DNA of 64,000 nucleotides from positions 3,806,001 through 3,870,000 of the forward strand of contig NZ_CP058908.1 of the NCBI RefSeq assembly GCF_021432765.1, in the 5' to 3' direction. Each line of letters begins with the position of its first letter. Position 1 is the first letter of the stretch. Under the pieces are notes generated by a model. That model was not told the DNA's origin. It searched no databases and was given only the letters and a program-made list of their open reading frames with translations. Source of the DNA: Pseudomonas phenolilytica (GTDB lineage Bacteria > Pseudomonadota > Gammaproteobacteria > Pseudomonadales > Pseudomonadaceae). The position numbers and the translations under genes were made by a program. Shown here one piece after another: positions 54,649 to 64,000 of this stretch.

Positions 54649-54885
54649 TCAGCGCCGCAGCGGGTCATCCCAGAACGGCCGGCTGGCTTCCTGCTCGATA
54701 TCGGCCCGGCTGTAACCGATGTCCTTGAGCATCGCGTCGCTCATCGACGCCAGCTGCCGGCGCTGGCGCGCCAGTTCCTGCCAGCGACGCAGTTGCCGCC
54801 AGCCGTCGCGTAGCAACATGCCCCAGGCGAGACGGCGCGGCGCCGGCAGGTGCCGCAGGATCGATGCGTTGTCATGGGTTTTCAT
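54649..54885 (-). CDS. DUF1127 domain small protein
   Basis: 78 aa. The C-terminal part (RQLASMSDAMLKDIGYSRADI) is the DUF1127 signature, preceded by a helix rich in Arg (WRQLRRWQELARQRR). Small arginine-rich DUF1127 proteins bind RNA and affect phosphate or carbon metabolism in some alphaproteobacteria; the role here is unknown. ATG 54885 follows GGAGGG. A much longer open frame upstream is not credible; the start is fixed by the family and the ribosome binding site. It is divergent from the LysR gene. Confidence 0.9.
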   Translation of the reverse strand: MKTHDNASILRHLPAPRRLAWGMLLRDGWRQLRRWQELARQRRQLASMSDAMLKDIGYSRADIEQEASRPFWDDPLRR

Positions 54886-54981
54886 GCTCTGGCCCTCCAA
54901 TCGGGATGGCGCCAGTTTCTTGCCGTGACTACGATCAATCCAACGAATACTCTTGATGCGACCCATCTTGGAGATTGATGA

Positions 54982-55836
54982 GTGGCCAACTATCCGGGCA
55001 TCGATACCGAGCTGCTGCGCAGCTTCGTCGCCATCGCCGACCATGGCGGATTCACCCGCGCGGCGGAGGCGGTGCACCGCACGCAGTCGGCGATCAGCAT
55101 GCAGATGAAGCGCCTGGAGGAGGACGTGCTGCAGCGTCCGCTGTTCGAGCGCAGCGGCCGGCAGGTCAGCCTCACCGCCGAGGGCCAGGTGCTGCTCGGT
55201 TATGCGCGGCGCATCCTCAAGCTGCATGGCGAGGTAATGACCACGCTGCGCGAGCCGCACATGGTCGGCGCGGTGCGCATCGGCACGCCGGACGACTACG
55301 TGATGCGCTTTCTGCCCGGCATCCTCGCGCAGTTCGCCCAGGCCTACCCGCTGGTGCAGGTCGAGCTGCACTGCGAGCCTTCCTACCAGTTGCTGCAGCG
55401 CCAGGACATGGACCTGACCATCGTCACCCGCGAGCCGGGCACCGAGATCGGCCAGCTGCTGCGCCAGGAGCGTTTCGTCTGGGCCGAAGCCGCCGGCTAC
55501 GACTTGCACGAACAACGGCCGATCCCGCTGGCGATGTTCAACAGCGGCTGCTTCTGCCGCGCCTGGGTGTGCAATGCGCTGGATGCGGCCGAGATCGACT
55601 ACCGTATCGCCTACACCAGCCCGAGCCTGGCGGCGCTGATGGCACTGGTCGGCGCCGGGCTGGGGGTGACCGCGCAACTGCGCAGCCTGATCCCCCCGCA
55701 GTTGCGCATTCTTGGCGAAGCCGAAGGGCTGCCGCCCTTGCCGCAATGCAGCATCGTGCTGCTGCGCAATCCGCGCAGCCAGTCACCGGTGAGCGAGGCG
55801 CTGGCCGAGTACATCGTCGAGGGCTTCCGCCTGTAG
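54982..55836 (+). CDS. LysR-family transcriptional regulator
   Basis: 284 aa. The N-terminal winged helix is clear (LLRSFVAIADHGGFTRAAEA and RTQSAISMQMKRLEEDVLQ), followed by a substrate-binding domain beginning near VRIGTPDDYVMRFLPGIL. The HTH resembles LrhA/HexA-type regulators. GTG 54982 is the first possible start (an in-frame stop precedes it) and has GGAG at 8-nt spacing. It diverges from the DUF1127 gene, which LysR proteins often regulate in such an arrangement, but the target is not known. Confidence 0.9.
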   Translation: MANYPGIDTELLRSFVAIADHGGFTRAAEAVHRTQSAISMQMKRLEEDVLQRPLFERSGRQVSLTAEGQVLLGYARRILKLHGEVMTTLREPHMVGAVRIGTPDDYVMRFLPGILAQFAQAYPLVQVELHCEPSYQLLQRQDMDLTIVTREPGTEIGQLLRQERFVWAEAAGYDLHEQRPIPLAMFNSGCFCRAWVCNALDAAEIDYRIAYTSPSLAALMALVGAGLGVTAQLRSLIPPQLRILGEAEGLPPLPQCSIVLLRNPRSQSPVSEALAEYIVEGFRL

Positions 55837-55863
55837 CGAGCCAGGCGCGCGGGCAGAAAAGCT

Positions 55864-55891
55864 GAACTTCGACGGAAACCCGTCAGTCACA
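55864..55891 (+). promoter_or_regulatory. Predicted AlgU (extracytoplasmic sigma) promoter of the NAGGN operon
   Basis: GAACTT (55864-55869) and TCACA (55887-55891) are exactly 17 bp apart, matching the AlgU/RpoE consensus GAACTT-N16/17-TCtgA. Transcription would start near 55897, 25 nt before the ATG at 55922. NAGGN is an osmotic-stress solute, so AlgU control makes biological sense. Confidence 0.65.
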
Positions 55892-55921
55892 CTCCCCAAC
55901 GGCACCAACCGGAAAGGAACT

Positions 55922-57694
55922 ATGTGTGGCATAGCTGGAGAACTTCGTTTCGACAATCGACCGGCCGATCTGGCCGCGGTTGAACGCATCACCCAACACC
56001 TCACCGCGCGCGGCCCCGATGCGTGCGGCTTCCATAGCCAGGGCCCGCTGGCCCTCGGCCATCGCCGGCTGAAGATCATGGATCTGTGCGAGGCCTCCGG
56101 CCAGCCGATGATCGATCCGCAGCTCGGCCTGGCGATGGTCTTCAACGGCGCCATCTACAACTACCCGGAGCTGCGTGCCGAGCTGGAAGCGCTGGGCTAC
56201 CGCTTCTTTTCCGAAGGCGACACCGAGGTCCTGCTCAAGGGTTTCCACGCCTGGGGCGAAGCGCTGCTGCCGCGCCTGAACGGCATGTTCGCCTTCGCCA
56301 TCTGGGAGCGTGACAGCGGACAGCTGTTCATCGCCCGCGACCGCCTCGGCGTCAAACCGCTGTACCTGTCGCGCACCGGGCAACGCCTGCGCTTCGCCTC
56401 GACGCTGCCGGCCCTGCTCAAGGGCGGCGACATCGCCGGCGACCTCAATCCGGTGGCGCTCAATCACTACATGAGCTTCCACGCGGTGGTGCCGGCGCCG
56501 GACACGCTGATCGCCGGCATCGAGAAACTGCCGCCGGCCAGCTGGATGCGCGTCGGCGTCGACGGCACGACCTCCACCCACCGCTGGTGGACGCTGGAGT
56601 ACGGCGCCCGCGACGACGAGCAGCACTACAGTTTCGAGGACTGGCAGCGCCGCACCCTCGACACCCTGCGCGAAGCAGTGGCGATCCGCCAGCGCGCCGC
56701 AGTGGATGTCGGCGTGCTGCTGTCCGGCGGCGTCGATTCCAGCCTGCTGGTCGGCCTGCTGCGCGAGGCAGGCGTCGCCGACAACCTGCTGACCTTCTCC
56801 ATCGGCTTCGAGGATGCCGGCGGCGAGCGCGGCGACGAGTTCAAGTACTCCAACCTGATCGCCGAGCACTACGGCACGCGTCACCATCAGCTGCGCATCC
56901 AGGAGCGGGAGATTCTCGAGCAGCTGCCGGCGGCTTTCCAGGCCATGAGCGAGCCGATGGTCAGCCATGATTGCATCGCCTTCTATCTGCTTTCGCGCGA
57001 GGTCGCCAGGCACTGCAAGGTGGTGCAGAGCGGCCAGGGCGCGGACGAGCTGTTCGCCGGCTACCACTGGTATCCGCAGGTGGACGGCGCCAGCGATCCC
57101 GTGGCGGCCTACCTGGGCGCCTTCCGCGATCGCGACTACGACGAATACCGCGCGCTGATGCAGGAGCAGTGGCATCAGGGCGACTTTTCCGGCGAGTTCG
57201 TCCGCCGCCATTTCGCCGAACCCGGCGCCGAGGCCGCGGTGGACAAGGCGCTGCGCATCGACAGCACCGTCATGCTGGTCGACGACCCGGTCAAGCGGGT
57301 GGACAACATGACCATGGCCTGGGGCCTGGAAGCGCGCACGCCGTTCCTCGACTACCGCGTGGCCGAGCTGTCGGCGCGCATTCCGGCGCGCTTCAAGCTG
57401 CCGGACGGCGGCAAGCACGTACTCAAGGAGGCCGCGCGCCAGGTGATACCGGCCGCGGTGATCGACCGCCCCAAAGGCTACTTCCCGGTGCCCGGACTCA
57501 AGCATCTGCAGGGCGAAACTCTCGACTGGGTCCGCCAGCTGCTGCTCGATCCCAGCCAGGACCGCGGGCTGTACCGCCCTGAAGCCATCGAGCGGCTGCT
57601 CGCCGATCCGCATGGCCAGCTGACGCCGCTGCGCGGCTCAAAACTCTGGCAGCTCGCGGCGGTCAACCTTTGGTTGAGTGAGCAAGGCCTCTAA
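55922..57694 (+). CDS. asnO: N-acetylglutaminylglutamine amidotransferase (AsnB-type)
   Basis: 590 aa. Class II amidotransferase: the N-terminus MCGIAGELRF gives the Cys2 nucleophile, and VFNGAIYNYPELRAELEALG continues the glutaminase domain. The synthetase domain has the PP-loop SGGVDSSLLVGLL near residue 269. Asparagine synthetase-like, it is thought to amidate N-acetylglutaminylglutamine to the osmolyte NAGGN with glutamine nitrogen. AAGGA precedes the ATG. First gene of the NAGGN operon, followed by ngg after 63 bp. Confidence 0.93.
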   Translation: MCGIAGELRFDNRPADLAAVERITQHLTARGPDACGFHSQGPLALGHRRLKIMDLCEASGQPMIDPQLGLAMVFNGAIYNYPELRAELEALGYRFFSEGDTEVLLKGFHAWGEALLPRLNGMFAFAIWERDSGQLFIARDRLGVKPLYLSRTGQRLRFASTLPALLKGGDIAGDLNPVALNHYMSFHAVVPAPDTLIAGIEKLPPASWMRVGVDGTTSTHRWWTLEYGARDDEQHYSFEDWQRRTLDTLREAVAIRQRAAVDVGVLLSGGVDSSLLVGLLREAGVADNLLTFSIGFEDAGGERGDEFKYSNLIAEHYGTRHHQLRIQEREILEQLPAAFQAMSEPMVSHDCIAFYLLSREVARHCKVVQSGQGADELFAGYHWYPQVDGASDPVAAYLGAFRDRDYDEYRALMQEQWHQGDFSGEFVRRHFAEPGAEAAVDKALRIDSTVMLVDDPVKRVDNMTMAWGLEARTPFLDYRVAELSARIPARFKLPDGGKHVLKEAARQVIPAAVIDRPKGYFPVPGLKHLQGETLDWVRQLLLDPSQDRGLYRPEAIERLLADPHGQLTPLRGSKLWQLAAVNLWLSEQGL

Positions 57695-57757
57695 GAATGC
57701 GCACGCCCGGCGGCAACGCCAGCTGCCGACGTGGGCCACGCCTCAAGGGAAAGCACC

Positions 57758-59500
57758 ATGCAGAAGTCTCAAGCCTATGGTCAGCGCCTGTTGCGCGGGC
57801 AAGCACCTACCTACCAGCGCCTGCAGGCGCGATTTGCCGAAGACGGCCAGGCCGAGCCCTGCGGCCCGGTGACCCTGAACTGCGGCTGGGGCCGCATCCT
57901 GATCGGCCACACCTACGCCGATCCGGCGGAACTCGCCACCGATCTGCTCAACGAACAGGCCGGCGAGCGTGACATCGCGCTGTACGTCGCCGCACCGCAT
58001 CAGGTGCTGGCGCACGCACCGCAACAGCTGTTCCTCGACCCCTCCGATACGCTGCGCATCTGGTTCACCGATTACCGCCCGGCACGCAAGGGCGTGCGCG
58101 GCTTCGGCGTACGTCGCGCACAGAGCGCCGCGGATTGGCAGGCGATCAATGGCCTTTACCAGTCGCGCGGCATGATGCCGGTCGACCCGGAACGCTGCAC
58201 GCCGCGCGAGGAAGGCGGCCCGGTGTACTGGATCGCCGAGGACGAGAGTTCCGGGCAGGTCATCGGCAGCGTAATGGGCATCGATCATCACAAGGCGTTC
58301 AACGATCCCGAGCACGGTTCGAGCCTCTGGTGCCTGGCGGTTTCCCCCAGCTGCCCGCGACCGGGCGTCGGCGAGGTGCTGGTGCGTCACCTGATCGAAC
58401 ACTTCATGGGCCGTGGGCTGGCCTATCTCGACCTGTCGGTGCTGCACGACAACCAGCAGGCCAAGGCGCTGTACGCCAAGCTCGGCTTTCGCGACCTGCA
58501 GACCTTCACCGTCAAGCGCAAGAACAGCTTCAACCAGCCTCTGTTCCTCGGCCCGGGGCCGGAAGCCACGCTCAATCCGTACGCGCGCATCATCGTCGAC
58601 GAAGCGCGCCGACGCGGCATCGAGATCGCCATCGACGACGCCGAGGCCGGGCTGTTCACCCTCACCCAGGGCGGCCGGCGGGTGCGCTGTCGCGAATCGC
58701 TGTCGGACCTGACCTCGGCGGTGAGCATGACGCTCTGCCAGGACAAGACGCTGACCCACCGCACGCTCGCACGTGCCGGCATCCAGCTACCCGCACAGCA
58801 GCTGGCCGGCAGCGCGGCCGACAATGCGGCGTTTCTCGCCGAGCATGGCAGCGTGGTGGTCAAGCCAGTGGACGGTGAGCAGGGCCAGGGCGTCGCCGTC
58901 GATCTGCGCAGCGTCGAGGAGATGCAGGAAGCCATCGAACTGGCGCGCCAATTCGACAGCCGCGTGCTGCTGGAAAGCTTCCACCCCGGCCAGGACCTGC
59001 GCATCGTCGTCATCGGCTACGAGGTGGTCGCGGCGGCGATTCGCCGGCCCGCCGAAGTCATTGGCGACGGGCGCAACAGCATCGGCGCACTGATCGAAGC
59101 CCAGAGCCGCCGGCGCCAGGCCGCCACCGGCGGCGAAAGCCGTATCCCGCTGGACGAGGAAACCCGCCGCTGCCTGCGCGACGCCGGGTTCGACCTGGAC
59201 AGCGTGCTCGAGCAGGGTCAGCGCCTGGCCGTGCGCCGCACCGCCAACCTGCATACTGGCGGCACGCTGGAAGACGTCACCGCCCAGCTGCATCCCGAGC
59301 TGGTCGAGGCGGCCGTGCGCGCCGCGCGGGCGCTGGACATTCCGGTGGTCGGGCTCGACCTGCTGGTGCCTGCCGTGGACCAGCCCGACTATGTGTTCAT
59401 CGAAGCCAACGAGCGCGTCGGCCTGGCCAACCATCAGCCGCAACCGACCGCCGAGCGTTTCATCGACCTGCTCTTCCCGCTCAGCCAGAACAACGCCTGA
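57758..59500 (+). CDS. ngg: N-acetylglutaminylglutamine synthetase (GNAT/ATP-grasp fusion)
   Basis: 580 aa. The N-terminal half is a GNAT acetyltransferase (SLWCLAVSPSCPRPGVGEVL and LSVLHDNQQAKALYAKLGF). The C-terminal half is ATP-grasp-like: VVVKPVDGEQGQGVAVDL and VGLDLLVPAVDQPDYVFIEANER. It joins and acetylates two glutamine units to make the NAGGN precursor. ATG 57758 has AAGGGA at 7-nt spacing; the frame is open nine codons further upstream. A long hairpin follows the stop. Confidence 0.93.
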   Translation: MQKSQAYGQRLLRGQAPTYQRLQARFAEDGQAEPCGPVTLNCGWGRILIGHTYADPAELATDLLNEQAGERDIALYVAAPHQVLAHAPQQLFLDPSDTLRIWFTDYRPARKGVRGFGVRRAQSAADWQAINGLYQSRGMMPVDPERCTPREEGGPVYWIAEDESSGQVIGSVMGIDHHKAFNDPEHGSSLWCLAVSPSCPRPGVGEVLVRHLIEHFMGRGLAYLDLSVLHDNQQAKALYAKLGFRDLQTFTVKRKNSFNQPLFLGPGPEATLNPYARIIVDEARRRGIEIAIDDAEAGLFTLTQGGRRVRCRESLSDLTSAVSMTLCQDKTLTHRTLARAGIQLPAQQLAGSAADNAAFLAEHGSVVVKPVDGEQGQGVAVDLRSVEEMQEAIELARQFDSRVLLESFHPGQDLRIVVIGYEVVAAAIRRPAEVIGDGRNSIGALIEAQSRRRQAATGGESRIPLDEETRRCLRDAGFDLDSVLEQGQRLAVRRTANLHTGGTLEDVTAQLHPELVEAAVRAARALDIPVVGLDLLVPAVDQPDYVFIEANERVGLANHQPQPTAERFIDLLFPLSQNNA

Positions 59501-59507
59501 GTCCCGC

Positions 59508-59540
59508 GCCGGCCCGCACGTCTGACGCGTGCGGGCCGGC
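59508..59540 (+). other. Perfect 13-bp hairpin between ngg and the M42 peptidase gene
   Basis: GCCGGCCCGCACG (59508-59520) pairs perfectly with CGTGCGGGCCGGC (59528-59540) around a TCTGACG loop. It begins 8 nt after the ngg stop. There is no T-run, so it may be an internal operon element that stabilises or separates the upstream message rather than a full terminator. Confidence 0.7.
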
Positions 59541-59578
59541 ATTCATCCGGCCGCCTGCGGCCCCGACGGGAGCCTTCA

Positions 59579-60778
59579 ATGACCGCAAGAACCCCCGAAC
59601 CCGATCTCAACTATCTGCAGCGCGTGCTGCTGGAAATGCTCGCCATCCCCAGCCCCACCGGCTTCACCGACACCATCGTGCGCTATGTCGCCGAACGCCT
59701 GCAGGAGCTCGGCGTTCCCTTCGAGCTGACGCGTCGCGGCACCATCCGCGCGACGCTCAAGGGCCGCCGCGACAGCCCGGACCGCGCGGTGGCGGCGCAC
59801 CTGGACACCATCGGCGCGATCGTCCGCGAGATCCAGCCCAGCGGACGCCTCGGTCTGGCCCCGGTGGGCTGCTGGTCGAGCCGCTTCGCCGAAGGCAGCC
59901 GCGTCAGCGTGTTCACCGACACCGGCGTGATCCGCGGCAGCGTGCTGCCATTGCTGGCGTCCGGGCATGCCTTCAACACGGCGGTGGATGAGGCACCGGT
60001 GAGCTGGGACCACGTCGAGCTGCGCCTGGATGCCTACACCTACAGCCGCGCCGAAACCTGCGCGCTGGGGGTCAACATCGGCGATTTCGTCGCCTTTGAC
60101 CCGATGCCCGAATTCACCGAGAGCGGCTATATCAGTGCCCGTCACCTGGACGACAAGGCCGGCGTCGCCGCCCTGCTCGCCGCGCTCAAGGCCATCGTCG
60201 AAAGCGGCCAGGAGCCCCCGATCGACTGCCATCCGCTGTTCACCATCACCGAGGAAACCGGCTCCGGCGCCGCCGGCGCACTGCCCTGGGATGTCAGCGA
60301 ATTCGTTGGCATCGACATCGCGCCGGCGGCCAAGGGCCAGGAGTCCAGCGAGCATGCGGTCACCGTGGCCATGCAGGATTCCGGCGGCCCCTACGACTTC
60401 CATCTGTCGCGTCACCTGCTCCGCCTGGCCGGCGAGCAGGACATTCCGGTCCGCCGTGACCTGTTCCGCTACTACCACAGCGACGCGCAGTCGGCGATCG
60501 AGGCCGGCCACGATATTCGCACCGCCCTGCTGGCATTCGGTTGCGATGCCACCCACGGCTACGAACGCACCCATATCGACAGCCTCAGCGCGCTGAGCCG
60601 ACTGCTGTGCAGCTACATGCTCAGTCCACCGGTGTTCGCCAGCGACGCCCAGCACGCGCAGGATTCGCTGGAGCGTTTCAGCCACCAGCTGGAGCACGAC
60701 GCACAGATGGAGAACGACACCCGCGTGCCGGCGGTGGACTCGCTGGTCGGCCGCGACGCCGACGATCACCGGCAATAA
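59579..60778 (+). CDS. NAGGN-system M42-family peptidase
   Basis: 399 aa. The co-catalytic metal ligands are in AHLDTIGAIV, ISARHLDDKAGVAALLAAL and FTITEETGSGAAGAL, with EFVGIDIAPAAKGQ. The M42 family are tetrahedral aminopeptidases; this osmoprotectant-linked type probably degrades or processes NAGGN. ATG 59579 has GGGAG upstream. It is the third gene of the osmoprotectant operon. Confidence 0.93.
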   Translation: MTARTPEPDLNYLQRVLLEMLAIPSPTGFTDTIVRYVAERLQELGVPFELTRRGTIRATLKGRRDSPDRAVAAHLDTIGAIVREIQPSGRLGLAPVGCWSSRFAEGSRVSVFTDTGVIRGSVLPLLASGHAFNTAVDEAPVSWDHVELRLDAYTYSRAETCALGVNIGDFVAFDPMPEFTESGYISARHLDDKAGVAALLAALKAIVESGQEPPIDCHPLFTITEETGSGAAGALPWDVSEFVGIDIAPAAKGQESSEHAVTVAMQDSGGPYDFHLSRHLLRLAGEQDIPVRRDLFRYYHSDAQSAIEAGHDIRTALLAFGCDATHGYERTHIDSLSALSRLLCSYMLSPPVFASDAQHAQDSLERFSHQLEHDAQMENDTRVPAVDSLVGRDADDHRQ

Positions 60779-60972
60779 AGAACGGCGGTGCGTGACCGGC
60801 TACCGGCTTCCGTGCCGCCGGGGTTGCCGCAGCGCGGCGCCTAGGCAAAGATAGCGCCGCAATCGCGCGGCATGATGGAAGGCCCGAGCCAGGGTCTGGG
60901 GCAGTTCGGCAGTCCCCCATTTCGTTGGCCGCCTTCCAGCACTTTCCTGCTGCCCGTTCCCGGAATCCGACC

Positions 60973-63741
<2,769 letters not shown>

Positions 63742-63752
63742 TCGGATCCGCG

Positions 63753-63980
63753 ATGCTGATTCCCTACGACCTGCTCGAACCGGACACCCTCACCCGCCTG
63801 ATCGAGGATTTCGTCACCCGCGACGGCACCGACAACGGTGACGAGACCCCGCTGGATACCCGTGTCGCCCGCGTACGACGCGCGCTGGACAAGGGCGAGG
63901 CGGTGATCGTGTTCGACGCCGACAGCCAGCAATGCCAGCTGGCGCTGCGCCATGAGGTCCCGCGGGAATGGCTCGAATGA
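63753..63980 (+). CDS. YheU/UPF0270-family small protein
   Basis: 75 aa, starting MLIPYDLLEPDTLTRLIEDF, the family signature, and ending in ALRHEVPREWLE. Function is unknown; homologues are often next to sensor or peptide-release genes. It starts 11 nt after the kinase stop and may be co-transcribed. Confidence 0.9.
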   Translation: MLIPYDLLEPDTLTRLIEDFVTRDGTDNGDETPLDTRVARVRRALDKGEAVIVFDADSQQCQLALRHEVPREWLE

Positions 63981-64000
63981 GCCGCTCAGCTGAATAGCGA

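Noticed and set aside
54886..55746. Extension of the DUF1127 gene upstream to a 365-aa protein
   Set aside because: The extra region runs antisense through the LysR gene; DUF1127 proteins are short and a GGAGGG site marks the ATG at 54885.

Overview
The window is a GC-rich, gene-dense stretch of core chromosome from a Pseudomonas-type gammaproteobacterium. The gene content and order fit the P. stutzeri (Stutzerimonas) group best: an rne/murB/kdsB/lpxK block, an nqr operon, gap and mfd, then cysM-rlmD-relA-mazG next to gacS, and an N-acetylglutaminylglutamine amide (NAGGN) osmoprotectant block. Taxonomy is inferred from gene families and remembered synteny; no search was run. No rRNA, tRNA, CRISPR array, insertion sequence, prophage or integron was seen.

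Layout. 1-96 is the tail of rne with a strong terminator. 252-1856 is a single-domain, membrane-anchored glutamate-synthase-like flavoprotein. 1867-8698 is a leftward set read in the order comEC, exbB, exbD, lpxK, Trm112-like, kdsB, phosphatase, murB (envelope precursors, lipid A, LPS sugar and peptidoglycan). 8849-9364 is a DUF2062 membrane protein. 9374-12571 is lolCDE (lipoprotein release). 12670-14280 holds a PilZ protein, a small secreted protein and a glycerophosphodiesterase. 14431-15825 is sthA. 15963-23068 is nqrABCDEF-apbE-nqrM, the Na+-translocating NADH:quinone oxidoreductase with its two maturation factors. gap and mfd diverge from 24852-25010.

28458-39012 is a rightward run: a CsiV-like protein, a SWIM/SNF2 helicase, an uncharacterised 186-aa protein, then the four-gene DNA repair cassette of MBL-fold exonuclease, ATP-dependent ligase, Lhr-Core helicase and PdeM phosphoesterase. 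39013-41592 has small or less well understood genes. 41701-47385 is cysM-rlmD-relA-mazG (leftward). 47591-53103 has a TRIC-type channel, the global regulator kinase gacS and mnmC. 53239-55836 has a haem-motif protein, a TauE/SafE transporter, a DUF1127 protein and a LysR regulator. 55922-60778 is the NAGGN operon, followed by a LadS-like hybrid sensor kinase and a YheU-family gene.

Points that deserve a second look are: a nine-G run lying inside the spacer of the predicted nqr promoter (possible slipped-strand control); Ala in place of the usual Ser/Thr in the flavinylation motifs of both NqrB and NqrC; AlgU-like promoter matches ahead of the NAGGN operon and ahead of a 77-aa orphan gene; the uncharacterised 186-aa protein embedded next to the ligase/Lhr repair cassette; a 14-codon upstream reading frame coupled to the TauE gene; and a perfect 13-bp hairpin inside the NAGGN operon.
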